59,562 nucleotides of DNA from Spirulina sp. CCY15215 (GTDB lineage: Bacteria; Cyanobacteriota; Cyanobacteriia; Cyanobacteriales; Spirulinaceae), in contig NZ_JACSWA010000595.1 of assembly GCF_016888125.1 (NCBI RefSeq), forward strand, positions 1 through 59,562, read 5' to 3'. Shown here in pieces: positions 25,526 to 34,285 of this stretch (the stretch's first letter is position 1; every line of letters begins with the position of its first letter). Position numbers and translations under genes: made by a program. The notes under the pieces are model-generated. The model did no database searches. It saw only the letters and a program-made list of their open reading frames with translations, and was not told where the DNA came from.

Positions 25526-27421
25526 TCATCCATTTCCCCAATGTTCGTACCATAATTCAAAAACTAATAAAGTCCATAATAACTTCCGGCGATCGGCTTT
25601 TCCTGTCATGTGTTCTTGTAATAATTGCTGTACAAAATCAGCATTAAAAAAGCCTTCTCGCTGCAATCTTTCACGAGATAACATATCTTCAACTAAAGGA
25701 CGTAATTCCCCAGTAAGCCACTTTGCCACAGGCATATTAAAGCCCTTTTTGCCGCGCTTCATAATCTCTTCAGGCAAATGATTTCGCATGGCACGACGCA
25801 GGATATACTTTGTTGTTAAGCCTCGTAATTTGAGACTGTGGGGCATTTGTGCCGCATATTCTACCAAAGTATGATTTAATAAAGGAACTCGTACTTCTAA
25901 AGAATTAGCCATACTAGCGCGATCGACTTTGGCTAAAATATTCCCTTCTAAATATAACTTTAAATCGCAATAAAGTAATTGATTTAAGGCTTCCTTTGCC
26001 TGAGATTGTTGCTGATGATCAAAAGCAACTTGATAGGTATCTTTTTCTTGTAATTGCGTCCACGGTTCCAAGAGTTGACGTTTTTGATCTACCGTAAACG
26101 ATCCTAACCATTGATGATGTCGCATAATAATAGGAATCCCTCGACCAGCAATAAAACGCCGTAGTTTAAAATCAAAACTAATATTATCAAAAGAAACAGG
26201 CAGGCGATCGACAAACCAAGGAATCAAACGATGGCGAACAAATCCAGGTAATAATCTCTCGTAATATTCAACTAATCGATGTGCTTGTAAAGTCGAATAA
26301 CCAGCAAATAGTTCGTCTCCTCCATCTCCTCCTAAAGCAACTTTAACATGATGGCGCGTAAATTGAGAAAGTAAAAAAGTGGGAATAATTGAAGAGTCTC
26401 CCAAAGGTTCATCAAGAAATTGAGCCAGTTGTGGAACTAAATCTAAAGTCAATTTTGGGGTTAAAGTTAATTCATAATGTTCCGTCTGTAAATGATGTGC
26501 TACTTTACGGGCATAGGAAGACTCATCAAAAGAAGGATCGTCAAAACGAATCGAAAAACTTTTGACATTTCCAGGGGCAATTTCTGACATCATAGCCGCG
26601 ATCGCGCTGGAGTCTAAACCCCCACTCAAAAGAACCCCAACGGGAACATCGCTGACCATTTCTTTGCGTACAGCATCTTTAATAACACTCAGAAGTTCTT
26701 GTTCGTATTCTTTTATTTGCTTGGGCTTAATATTTTCACTGCGCGATAAATTAATATCCCAATATTGCCAAACTTTTAATTCTCCCTCCGTATAACTTAA
26801 AGCATGACCGGGAGGCAATTTAGAAATCCCTTGAAAAATAGTTCTCGGTGTAGGAATATATTCAAAACTGAGATATTCATTGAGGGCAACAAGGTCAATT
26901 GTTCGCGGTAAATGAGGATAAGCAAGGATTGTTTTTAATTCCGAACCAAAAATTAAAGCATCATCGTGTATTGTATAATAAAGCGGTTTAATGCCCATGC
27001 GATCGCGCCCAATAATTAATCGCTGTCGTCGCGAATCCCACAAAGCAAAAGCAAACATTCCGTTAAGATATTCCAGAAATTCATCGCCAAATTCTTCGTA
27101 GGCATGAACAAGAACTTCCGTATCGGTTTCAGTATAAAATTTATGACCCAAACGAGTTAAAGAAGCGGTCAGTTCTCGATAATTGTAGAGTTCCCCATTA
27201 AAAACAACCCAAATGGTCTTATCTTCATTATAGATAGGTTGCTGACCCCCAGCGAGGTCGATAATTGAAAGACGGCGAGAACCTAAACCAACATTTCTAG
27301 ATACATAATTTCCCCCCTCATCGGGACCTCGATGAATAATCTTTTCGGCCATGCGATCGATTAGTTTCGCATTAACCTCTCGATTCAAGTCTGCATATAC
27401 AACCCCACAAATTCCACACAT
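25526..27421 (-). CDS. asnB: Asparagine synthase (glutamine-hydrolysing)
   Basis: A 631-residue class II amidotransferase. MCGICGV exposes the nucleophile Cys after Met removal; HRGPDEGG, NGELYNY and TETDTEVLVHAY complete the glutaminase domain (~1-200). SGGLDSSAIAA is the ATP-pyrophosphatase loop of the synthetase domain, and EVRVPLLNH follows as expected. It makes asparagine from aspartate, glutamine and ATP. The length is typical of the longer AsnB group, whose members sometimes act in surface-polysaccharide or specialised pathways; no such genes adjoin it here, so the general enzyme is the safest call. Confidence 0.9.
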   Translation of the reverse strand: MCGICGVVYADLNREVNAKLIDRMAEKIIHRGPDEGGNYVSRNVGLGSRRLSIIDLAGGQQPIYNEDKTIWVVFNGELYNYRELTASLTRLGHKFYTETDTEVLVHAYEEFGDEFLEYLNGMFAFALWDSRRQRLIIGRDRMGIKPLYYTIHDDALIFGSELKTILAYPHLPRTIDLVALNEYLSFEYIPTPRTIFQGISKLPPGHALSYTEGELKVWQYWDINLSRSENIKPKQIKEYEQELLSVIKDAVRKEMVSDVPVGVLLSGGLDSSAIAAMMSEIAPGNVKSFSIRFDDPSFDESSYARKVAHHLQTEHYELTLTPKLTLDLVPQLAQFLDEPLGDSSIIPTFLLSQFTRHHVKVALGGDGGDELFAGYSTLQAHRLVEYYERLLPGFVRHRLIPWFVDRLPVSFDNISFDFKLRRFIAGRGIPIIMRHHQWLGSFTVDQKRQLLEPWTQLQEKDTYQVAFDHQQQSQAKEALNQLLYCDLKLYLEGNILAKVDRASMANSLEVRVPLLNHTLVEYAAQMPHSLKLRGLTTKYILRRAMRNHLPEEIMKRGKKGFNMPVAKWLTGELRPLVEDMLSRERLQREGFFNADFVQQLLQEHMTGKADRRKLLWTLLVFELWYEHWGNG

Positions 27422-27699
27422 CGATCGCTTGTAAACAGTTAATGCACTACTTTACCATCAAATCGGTATTGTATTGGCGATCGCCGAAAGTCAAAATACT
27501 GATCGCGTCCCCAAAACCAGTCATCTCCGGTTTATTATATCCTGCCCGAAATCCTTTCTAAGCCAAACAAATCTGCATTCTTGCGACAGAGGCTATTTTC
27601 TCTCCAATCCAAAAACTGTCACTATTGTTCTCAATCCAATCTGGGTCAAAATTTAAACTTTGAATATAGTTTGAAAATACAAATTGGAGTGAAAGAACA

Positions 27700-27978
27700 A
27701 TGGCAAAACAAATATTGAACCAAGATCATAGCACCGCATGGATTGTTCAAACTTGGGCGACTTTTGTTATTTCTCTGACAGGAATGACATTGGGAATTCT
27801 CAATCTTCCCGTTGATAATTGGATTAAAGGCTTTATGGGTATGGGCTTAACTTTTACAGTGGGTTCTACCTTGAGTTTAGCTAAAACGAGTCGAGATATG
27901 CACGAATCGAAAAGAATTACCTCCCGCATTGATGAAGCGCGGGTAGAGAAAATTCTCAGCGAACATGGTACATTGTAG
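27700..27978 (+). CDS. YiaA/YiaB-type two-helix inner membrane protein
   Basis: A 92-residue protein with two predicted membrane helices, at ~18-36 (VQTWATFVISLTGMTLGIL) and ~43-63 (GFMGMGLTFTVGSTLSLA), followed by a charged RDMHESKRITSRIDEARVEKIL tail. This is the YiaA/B two-helix domain; function unknown. TTGGAG lies about 12 bp before the ATG, a slightly distant ribosome-binding site. It is convergent with the CHASE2 gene, 11 bp away. The 278-bp gap upstream shows no other gene; short reading frames there have no coding features. Confidence 0.85.
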   Translation: MAKQILNQDHSTAWIVQTWATFVISLTGMTLGILNLPVDNWIKGFMGMGLTFTVGSTLSLAKTSRDMHESKRITSRIDEARVEKILSEHGTL

Positions 27979-27989
27979 TTGATAGGAGA

Positions 27990-30416
27990 TCATTGAAAAA
28001 GAGGGTTTTTGATTAATAAAGTCTCGGCTGCGATCGCATCAATGGGTTTAGAAAATAAGTATCCCTGTCCGTAATCGCATTGAAGTTGCTTTAATTGAAA
28101 AAACTGCTCTTGGGTTTCAATGCCTTCCGCGACCACATTAATCTCTAAAGTCCGAGCTAATTCTAAAATAGTTTTGATGATATTTAAACTTTCTGATTCG
28201 TAGGTTAGTCCTTTCACAAAAGATTTATCAATTTTTAATAAATTGAGAGGAAAGCGATGCAACCGTCTCAAGGAAGAATAACCAATACCAAAATCATCTA
28301 AACTCAGGTGAACTCCTAATGCTCGTAATTGATGCAAGATTGCGATCGCATCTTCTTCATTAGCAGTTAAACTACTTTCAGTTATTTCCAACTTTAAACA
28401 GTGACTATCCAAACCAGTTGCCTCAAGTACCGAACGAACTTGCGTCACCAATTCTGGCTGCAAAAGTTGGCTGGGAGAGAGATTTACCGCTACAATTAAC
28501 CCAGAGCAATGCTTCAATTGAGTTTGCCAAGTCTGCAATTGATAACAGGCTTTATACAATACCCATTGTCCCAAAAGATCGATTAAACCTGTTTCTTCCG
28601 CTAGGGGAATAAACTCAATCGGAGAGACTAAACCACGTTGGGGATGCTGCCATCTCACTAAGGCTTCAAAGCCAATAATTCTACCCGTCTCAAGTTTAAT
28701 AATCGGTTGATAATGAAGGCGAAATTCCTGCTCTAATCGAGTCTCAATACCCCCAAGAGCTTGACGAAAATCACTTTCAAGCTGCCAGAGGGAAATTGCA
28801 GCTTGATGGAGTTGTGGGTTAAAAATGGCGTAGCGCCGCTTACCTTGCAGTTTAGCTTGATACATGGCAATACGAGCGTGGTTTAATAACTCTTCTGGGC
28901 AGTGTGTAGATTCCCAAGATAAGGCAATACCAATACTAATACGACTAAACGCCTGTTGTTGTTCTAGCTGAAAGGTCGTTTGTAAACATTCATCAATAGT
29001 GCGAGCCAAAAAAATCACCGTGGCGCTGCTGGTAGGATGGGGATAAAAAATGAGAAATTCATCTGCACCCCAACGTCCTAACAGACATTCTTTAAATAGT
29101 GAACCTTTGAGAATCTCCCCCAGGCGATCGCTCACAGCCAAGAGCAAGCGATCGCTCGATCCTTGACCTCGATCGGCATTCAAATCCCCAAAGCGATCGA
29201 GATTCAGCACCAAGAAGGCGTGTTTTCCCCCTTTGTTGACTACAACTCGTTTTAATTGTTGCAAAAAGTAGGAATGTTCTGGCAACCCTGTCAAAGAGTC
29301 GTAGAGGATTGCCCACACAGCGATCGCTCTAATTTGGACGAGACGCTGCAAGAGGGTGACGAAAACAGTAACGCTCAATACCGCGATGGGGGCAACAATA
29401 GGCAGGAGATATTTCCCATAAAAACCCAAACCGCACAAAAGTAACCAACCAACGATCGCCCCCAAACTCAGAGCGATTTGCGTTCGCATCCGCTTCGGCG
29501 TTAAATTAAAACTGAGGAGACTGCCGATCGCCCCATAAATCAACCAAGCGGCGATCGCATTGGTGGGATACAGAGAATGAAAAAAACCGCGTCCCAAGAG
29601 ATTATCAATCGTGGCTGCGTGCAGGTAAACGCCATTGGTGGGTGGATCGACATCATAGGGGGTTTTCAGGGGATCGAAACCCATGGCCGTCGCTCCCACC
29701 AAAACGATTTTATCGGTAAAGGCAGACTCGGGAACTTTACCCCGAATTGTATCTGCTAGGGAATATTGCGTTGCTTCTCTTGCCTTTCCCGGCCAGTCGA
29801 TCCAGAGAGGGCGATTTAATTGCGGTAAACTTAACCCCAAGGATTTAATAGAGGTGACGGCTAAACCCAAACTGAGAAAGCCTTGGACTTTAGGTTCGAT
29901 CGCTTGGGTCGTACCGGATAAATTTTGAGTGAGGGCAATGTAACCCTCGGCGATCGCGGCTTGTTGCAGAGATGGGGGAGAATGCAATAAGCGACCGTTT
30001 CGATCCCAAGCGACAGGAAGAATGACCGGGATACCCTGTTTCATGCCTTGGGCTAAGAGGTCATCTTCTTGGGTTTCCTCGAGCATCAGCACGTCAAAAA
30101 CAACGGCTTGGGGCTGCGATCGCTTTAAAATAGCGAGTAATTTGGTGTAGGGCGATCGCGACCAAGAAAGAGTTTCTAATTCTTCAATCGTTTTTTCATC
30201 AATCCCCACAATTACGATGCGATCGTCCCAACTTCGCGACCCTCGCAGGCTAAATAACAAAGTGCTGACTTGATTTTCCAAGGGTTCAATAAATCCTGCG
30301 ATTTGCAATCCCCCAACGGCTAACGCAGCAGCAACCCCGCCGAAAAAACGCTGCAACATTTGGATTTCAGGTCTTCTGTTGCGCCGGAATTGCTGAAAAA
30401 ATACCTGCCAACTCAT
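27990..30416 (-). CDS. CHASE2-GGDEF-EAL membrane protein (c-di-GMP phosphodiesterase type)
   Basis: An 808-residue membrane signalling protein. An N-terminal hydrophobic segment (~24-42), an extracytoplasmic CHASE2 sensor domain (~55-290) and a cluster of membrane helices (~290-375) precede a GGDEF domain (~385-545) and an EAL domain (~560-805). The GGDEF signature is altered to RWGADEF, so cyclase activity is doubtful. The EAL domain keeps FEALVRW, the LEITESS Glu, DDFGIGYSS, KIDKSFV and AEGIET, so c-di-GMP hydrolysis is likely. The start MSWQVFFQQF matches a short cytoplasmic leader. It faces a 524-bp gap. Confidence 0.92.
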   Translation of the reverse strand: MSWQVFFQQFRRNRRPEIQMLQRFFGGVAAALAVGGLQIAGFIEPLENQVSTLLFSLRGSRSWDDRIVIVGIDEKTIEELETLSWSRSPYTKLLAILKRSQPQAVVFDVLMLEETQEDDLLAQGMKQGIPVILPVAWDRNGRLLHSPPSLQQAAIAEGYIALTQNLSGTTQAIEPKVQGFLSLGLAVTSIKSLGLSLPQLNRPLWIDWPGKAREATQYSLADTIRGKVPESAFTDKIVLVGATAMGFDPLKTPYDVDPPTNGVYLHAATIDNLLGRGFFHSLYPTNAIAAWLIYGAIGSLLSFNLTPKRMRTQIALSLGAIVGWLLLCGLGFYGKYLLPIVAPIAVLSVTVFVTLLQRLVQIRAIAVWAILYDSLTGLPEHSYFLQQLKRVVVNKGGKHAFLVLNLDRFGDLNADRGQGSSDRLLLAVSDRLGEILKGSLFKECLLGRWGADEFLIFYPHPTSSATVIFLARTIDECLQTTFQLEQQQAFSRISIGIALSWESTHCPEELLNHARIAMYQAKLQGKRRYAIFNPQLHQAAISLWQLESDFRQALGGIETRLEQEFRLHYQPIIKLETGRIIGFEALVRWQHPQRGLVSPIEFIPLAEETGLIDLLGQWVLYKACYQLQTWQTQLKHCSGLIVAVNLSPSQLLQPELVTQVRSVLEATGLDSHCLKLEITESSLTANEEDAIAILHQLRALGVHLSLDDFGIGYSSLRRLHRFPLNLLKIDKSFVKGLTYESESLNIIKTILELARTLEINVVAEGIETQEQFFQLKQLQCDYGQGYLFSKPIDAIAAETLLIKNPLFQ

Positions 30417-30670
30417 AAGGGTATCGCGTTCAAGAAAAGAGAAAATCCAGTTACATTATTGACCTAGATTTAAACCCAGATCGATAAGATTCTCCTATTC
30501 TGACACGCTGTTCGCAAAAAAAGGTCTTCTCAAATCAGAAAAAATTCTTCGGATTAGCAATAGAGATACTCTTTTTGCCTTTTTAACATCGGATTTACTC
30601 TTTTAGCAGAGGAAAAAGAGAAGAAAGAGGAAAATATTGGCGATTTATTTTCCTCTACCGGTTGACAACA

Positions 30671-30829
30671 CTAATTACACAAACAACACTTACAATTTTC
30701 GCCATTCACATCACAACACTGACAGCAGCGAGTTGCGAAATTATTAATCTCTGGGGACACGAAACAATTTACTTTTCCCAGCAAGGAGACGGCTATGAAA
30801 ATAGTCAAAAAACATTTGGCTTTGACCAC
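30671..30829 (-). CDS. Possible small Cys-rich peptide with hydrophobic N terminus
   Basis: A 52-codon frame from a GTG start. MVKAK is followed by the hydrophobic CFLTIFIAVSLLG, a short linker, and a C-terminal tail with eight cysteines in 18 residues in the symmetric pattern CCxCC-x6-CxCCxC. A GGGGTG element, close to the ideal GAGGTG, lies 6 bp before the GTG. The design (signal or anchor helix plus dense CC/CxC cluster) would suit an exported metal-binding or disulphide-rich peptide. Against it: non-ATG start, no known family recognised, and open frames on the opposite strand. Confidence 0.28.
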   Translation of the reverse strand: MVKAKCFLTIFIAVSLLGKVNCFVSPEINNFATRCCQCCDVNGENCKCCLCN

Positions 30830-30905
30830 GAGTAGCACCCCGAAAATTTGCGTTTATGTTTATATTTCTCCCAGTTCACAAAGACGCGATCCTGGAGAGA
30901 CATAA
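30795..30905 (+). CDS. Possible 36-aa small protein
   Basis: An ATG preceded at ideal distance by AAGGAG (30783-30788) opens a 36-codon frame starting MKIVKKHLALTT and ending in a basic/acidic tail. The ribosome-binding site is the best in this gap, but the frame overlaps the Cys-rich minus-strand candidate and has no recognisable domain. A leader peptide or chance frame is equally possible. Confidence 0.2.
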   Translation: MKIVKKHLALTTSSTPKICVYVYISPSSQRRDPGET

Positions 30906-30940
30906 TCTCAAGAAACTTTTTATTTTTCTCTCGATGGAGT

Positions 30941-32149
30941 TTATTTTACGCCCCAAATTTTAATTATTCCATCCCGACTTCCACTGAAAAGTTGCTGACC
31001 CTCTGGATCAATCTCCAGGGCAATTACGGAGTCTAAATGGCCTTCCCAGCTATATTGCAGTCGTTTGGTTCGCAAATCCCAAATTTTAATGGTTTTATCG
31101 CTACCACCGCTAAAAATGTTTTGTTCATCTGGACTCAGACAAAGAGCGTTGACTGTTCCTAAATGACCGATAAAGCGATGTTTTAATTGCCCAGTGGACA
31201 GATCCCAAACGCCAAGGGTTTTATCAATACTGCAACTGAAAAGGGTTTGGCGATCGCGACTCCAACATAATCCCGTAATGCCCTCTCGATGGGCGAGAAA
31301 ATGTCGGTACATTTGTCCGCTTGCCAGTTCCCAAACTTGAATCGTGCCGTCGCCATTACCACTGGCAACGAACTGCGATCGCCCATCGATGGCAAGGGTA
31401 TCGAGGGAATTGGCTGCTCCGGTGAGGGTTCGCAAGAGGTTCCCCGTACTGGTATCCCACAGACTGAGAGTGCAGCCAATACCGCCACTCAGGGCAATTT
31501 TCCCATCGGGGGTGAGAGCCAGGGACTTGACAAAATTGGCGCGACCTGCCATTGTCCGCAGTAAGCGACCAGTTTTTAAGTGCCAAATATTAATGGTGCG
31601 ATCGCGACTGCCCGAGGCGATGATGTTACCATTACTGGGAATTGCCACAGCCGAAACCCAGTCGGAATGACCGATTAAAGAATTCTTTTGCTGTCCTGTG
31701 CTAATATCCCAAACCCCTAATGTTTTATCTCGACTGCTGCTCACTAGAGTTTCAGCATCGGGACTGACTGCTAAATCCGTCACTTCTGCAATGTGAGCTT
31801 GTATGGTGAAAATACAGCTAAACAGTTGCCAAGGGTTATAAGTTCTCAAGGACAGCAAAATCTTTAATTCTGTTCTCTTCTGTTCTTGTAAATATTGGCG
31901 TAACAAAGAGTAGGCAAACCAGCAAACTCGCGGAGACGGATCTTTTAAAGCAGCGATCGCCAGATCGATGCCTGGGGAACCGTATTGTAGAACGTCCCCT
32001 AGGGCAGATAAGCGCAAATTTTCGTCTCGACTCTCGAAGCGAACTTTCAGCCCAGGCAATCCCCCTAAAACCGCACTCCCTCGCGGCAAGGAAGACTGTC
32101 CGCCCAAAACGGCATCATAGGGTTTGAGGGGTTGGCGAGGGTTGTGCAT
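30941..32149 (-). CDS. WD40 repeat protein with N-terminal HEAT-like segment
   Basis: A 402-residue protein. Residues ~1-100 contain two AVLGG motifs (DAVLGG and SAVLGG) and a helical section (LRLSALGDVLQYGSPGIDLAIAALKD) of the kind preceding WD40 or pentapeptide domains in other cyanobacterial proteins. Residues ~115-402 contain seven WD40 units, each ending in a GVWD, NIWH, SLWD, QVWE, GVWD, KIWD or KIWG tetrad, enough for one closed seven-bladed propeller. No enzymatic domain is present, so a protein-interaction scaffold is likely. It is 18 bp upstream-adjacent to the glycosyltransferase on the same strand. Confidence 0.9.
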   Translation of the reverse strand: MHNPRQPLKPYDAVLGGQSSLPRGSAVLGGLPGLKVRFESRDENLRLSALGDVLQYGSPGIDLAIAALKDPSPRVCWFAYSLLRQYLQEQKRTELKILLSLRTYNPWQLFSCIFTIQAHIAEVTDLAVSPDAETLVSSSRDKTLGVWDISTGQQKNSLIGHSDWVSAVAIPSNGNIIASGSRDRTINIWHLKTGRLLRTMAGRANFVKSLALTPDGKIALSGGIGCTLSLWDTSTGNLLRTLTGAANSLDTLAIDGRSQFVASGNGDGTIQVWELASGQMYRHFLAHREGITGLCWSRDRQTLFSCSIDKTLGVWDLSTGQLKHRFIGHLGTVNALCLSPDEQNIFSGGSDKTIKIWDLRTKRLQYSWEGHLDSVIALEIDPEGQQLFSGSRDGIIKIWGVK

Positions 32150-32167
32150 GATGAGAGGATGTTTTGA

Positions 32168-33355
32168 TTACCACAGGATGCGCGATCGCTCTTGAACCAC
32201 ACGCTGATAAGTCTCTTCCGTTTGCTTGGCCAAATCTAACCAATTAAAGCGGGCGTGTAAATCCTGATAAGCATTATCGATCAACCATTGAGCATATCCA
32301 GGATTTTTGAGGACTTCGAGAATGCCCCAAGCAAGGGAGTCGGGGTTATTGGTTTGGGTGACTATTCCGGTTTTGGTATGGCGCACGACTTCGGGTAAAC
32401 CGCCAGTGTCGGAAACCACGGCGGGAACCCTAGCGGCAAAACTTTCTAAGACTACAATACCAAAAGGTTCGTACAAACTGGGGAAAACAGCACAATCGGC
32501 AATGGTTTGGAAGCGATCGAGGTCTTCTTCAGACATGAAGCCAGTGAAGTAACAATTGTTCCAAATTCCTGTATTCCATGCCTGTTCTTTGAGGCGATCG
32601 GTATTACCGCCGCCAATAATCACAAATTTAGTATGTCCCCCCATTTCAGCAATGACTTTAGGGGCTGAGGCGAGGAGAACAGACACACCTTTTTCATAAG
32701 TCATGCGCCCTAAATAGTAGACAATTTTTTCGCGATCCTCGGCGAAACGGCGACGAAAATGGGTCAAGTTAAAATTGGGATCGCGTTCTTTTTTGTGGGG
32801 GCGAATGCCATTATAAACAATGTCGATTTTATCCCCAGTGGTTCCAAAAGCTCGCCCGAGTTCTTCTTTCATATAATGGCTGCAAACAATGACCCGCCAG
32901 GCTTCATAAATGAGATTATATTCTTTGCCGTGAATGTAGCGATGAGTATCGTTATAGAGACCGTTATAGCGACCGTATTCCGTAGCGTGAATGGTGGCGA
33001 TGAGGGGCAGTTTAAAGGCGTTTTTGAGGGCGATCGCCGCATCTCCCACTAGCCAATCATGAGCGTGGATGAGGGCAAAATCTCCCTTGTCTCGTAATAA
33101 TTGACCGCCATAGCTGCCCATACTTTCATTCATATTCGCCACCCAATGAAAGAAGTCATTTCCGGGGGAGACAGCGACGCGATGAATATGAACCCCCTCA
33201 ACGATTTCATTGCGGGGGGTGGAGCCAAATTCGACGGTAACGAGGTGAATTTCGTGACCTAACTGAACAAATTCTGGATACAATTCGGCAACGTGACGGG
33301 CAATACCTCCGACAATGCGGGGGGGAAATTCCCAAGCTAAGACTAAAATCCTCAT
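32168..33355 (-). CDS. Glycosyltransferase family 4 protein
   Basis: A 395-residue GT-B fold enzyme. The N-terminal MRILVLAWEFPPRIVGGIARH is the glycine-rich donor/acceptor loop of GT4 enzymes; IHAHDWLV follows. The C-terminal half has YLGRMTYEKGVSVLL and PSLYEPFGIVVLESFA with the nucleotide-sugar-binding E-x7-E motif. It transfers a sugar from a nucleotide-sugar donor; acceptor unknown. Cytoplasmic or membrane-associated. It precedes the WD40 gene by 18 bp and follows the inositol-phosphatase-like gene by 42 bp, so these three minus-strand genes may share a transcript. Confidence 0.9.
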   Translation of the reverse strand: MRILVLAWEFPPRIVGGIARHVAELYPEFVQLGHEIHLVTVEFGSTPRNEIVEGVHIHRVAVSPGNDFFHWVANMNESMGSYGGQLLRDKGDFALIHAHDWLVGDAAIALKNAFKLPLIATIHATEYGRYNGLYNDTHRYIHGKEYNLIYEAWRVIVCSHYMKEELGRAFGTTGDKIDIVYNGIRPHKKERDPNFNLTHFRRRFAEDREKIVYYLGRMTYEKGVSVLLASAPKVIAEMGGHTKFVIIGGGNTDRLKEQAWNTGIWNNCYFTGFMSEEDLDRFQTIADCAVFPSLYEPFGIVVLESFAARVPAVVSDTGGLPEVVRHTKTGIVTQTNNPDSLAWGILEVLKNPGYAQWLIDNAYQDLHARFNWLDLAKQTEETYQRVVQERSRILW

Positions 33356-33397
33356 CGATTATGCAAACCTTAATTTAATCAAAAACAATAAACTCAC

Positions 33398-34231
33398 TCA
33401 AATTTCATATTGACGAACAACGCGATCGCCAATAAAACCCACGAGAGGTTTAAAGATCGGGCTGAGTTCTATGCGACTGAGCGCTAAACTGGGGAAGGGA
33501 CGACTGCCATAGTCCTTCCCTATTTTTAAGGGAAAAACCGGGTTGGGTTCTAAGTGAACGAAGGCACCCCCAGCCCCTTGTAAAATCGCCCACACTGCGG
33601 CAATATCCCAGATTTTAGGGGTTGCTTCTACCCCGCCGAGGGATGCCCCACAAGCGACCAAGACAAGATTATAACTGGCAACGCCGATAGAACGAAATTT
33701 ACAGGGAAAGGGGTTTTTGAGAATATCCATGCTGCGGGCGCAGAAGTTAAATAAATGGTTGAAACTGGGTTCGTCTGGGCTGGTCTGAATAGGTTTACCG
33801 TTTAAATAGGCTCCTTTGGGCATCATCAGGTCGGTTTGACCCGACCAATAGCCGTAAAAGACTTGGCGCAGGGGGGGGAAATTCAGGAAGCCAAAGACGG
33901 GGGTGCCGCGATAGAGTAGCCCCAAGGATATGCCCCAAACAGGAATTCCTCGCGTAAAGTTGGTAGTACCGTCGATGGGGTCTACTACCCAGCACCAGTC
34001 TCGATCGGGGAGAGTATGAGTGGTTTCTTCAGTGAGAATGCCGTGATCGGGAAAAGTGGCCGCGATCGCCCTGCGAATTTCCCGATCGCACCAGCGATCG
34101 GACTCAGTGACTAAGCTGCCATCGCTTTTGCGATCGGCGCTAACATGGCCAAAGTCTCGCATCAAACGATGTCCCAATCCTTCCGTGGTTGTTTTACAAA
34201 AATCTAAAACCCGATACCAAAACTCTGCCAT
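33398..34231 (-). CDS. Inositol monophosphatase family protein
   Basis: A 277-residue Mg-dependent phosphatase of the IMPase/FBPase superfamily. GILTEETT gives the metal-binding Glu, VVDPIDGTTNFTRG is the WxDPxDG(T/S) signature, and PKIWDIAAVWAILQGAGGAF is the second metal motif (WDxxA). Candidate substrates are inositol phosphates, 3'-phosphoadenosine phosphate or a sugar phosphate; sequence alone does not decide. It is first in a likely minus-strand transcript with the GT4 and WD40 genes, which would suit a sugar- or inositol-phosphate substrate, but this is inference. Confidence 0.9.
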   Translation of the reverse strand: MAEFWYRVLDFCKTTTEGLGHRLMRDFGHVSADRKSDGSLVTESDRWCDREIRRAIAATFPDHGILTEETTHTLPDRDWCWVVDPIDGTTNFTRGIPVWGISLGLLYRGTPVFGFLNFPPLRQVFYGYWSGQTDLMMPKGAYLNGKPIQTSPDEPSFNHLFNFCARSMDILKNPFPCKFRSIGVASYNLVLVACGASLGGVEATPKIWDIAAVWAILQGAGGAFVHLEPNPVFPLKIGKDYGSRPFPSLALSRIELSPIFKPLVGFIGDRVVRQYEI

Positions 34232-34253
34232 GACCTAATTCCCTTAGCGATCG

Positions 34254-34285
34254 ACTATCAACTATCAACTATCAACTATCAACTA
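34254..34285 (-). repeat. STRR heptamer array, (GATAGTT)-type on the minus strand
   Basis: Four perfect ACTATCA units (34254-34281) plus a partial one; read on the minus strand this is the same GATAGTT heptamer as at 6355 and 55992. It begins immediately after the stop codon of the minus-strand PucC-type gene, in the same sense as that gene. Confidence 0.9.

Larger units (their letters stand above)
30417..30940. other. 524-bp gap with overlapping short open frames
   Basis: Lies between the start of the CHASE2 gene and the end of the WD40 gene. No RNA gene or strong terminator is seen. It is unusual in having several open frames on both strands at 30600-30900. One plus-strand frame is open from about 30600 to a TAG near 30839, encoding a Thr/Leu-rich then Gly/Asp/Glu-rich stretch without an ATG, and the same frame reopens afterwards. 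That could be a decayed gene. The best minus-strand candidate (30671-30829) and a plus-strand one (30795-30905) are listed separately; at most one is likely real. Confidence 0.5.

Noticed and set aside
27474-27656. 60-codon frame in the asnB-yiaA gap
   Set aside because: No ribosome-binding site, no domain, and low-complexity composition; not supported as a gene.
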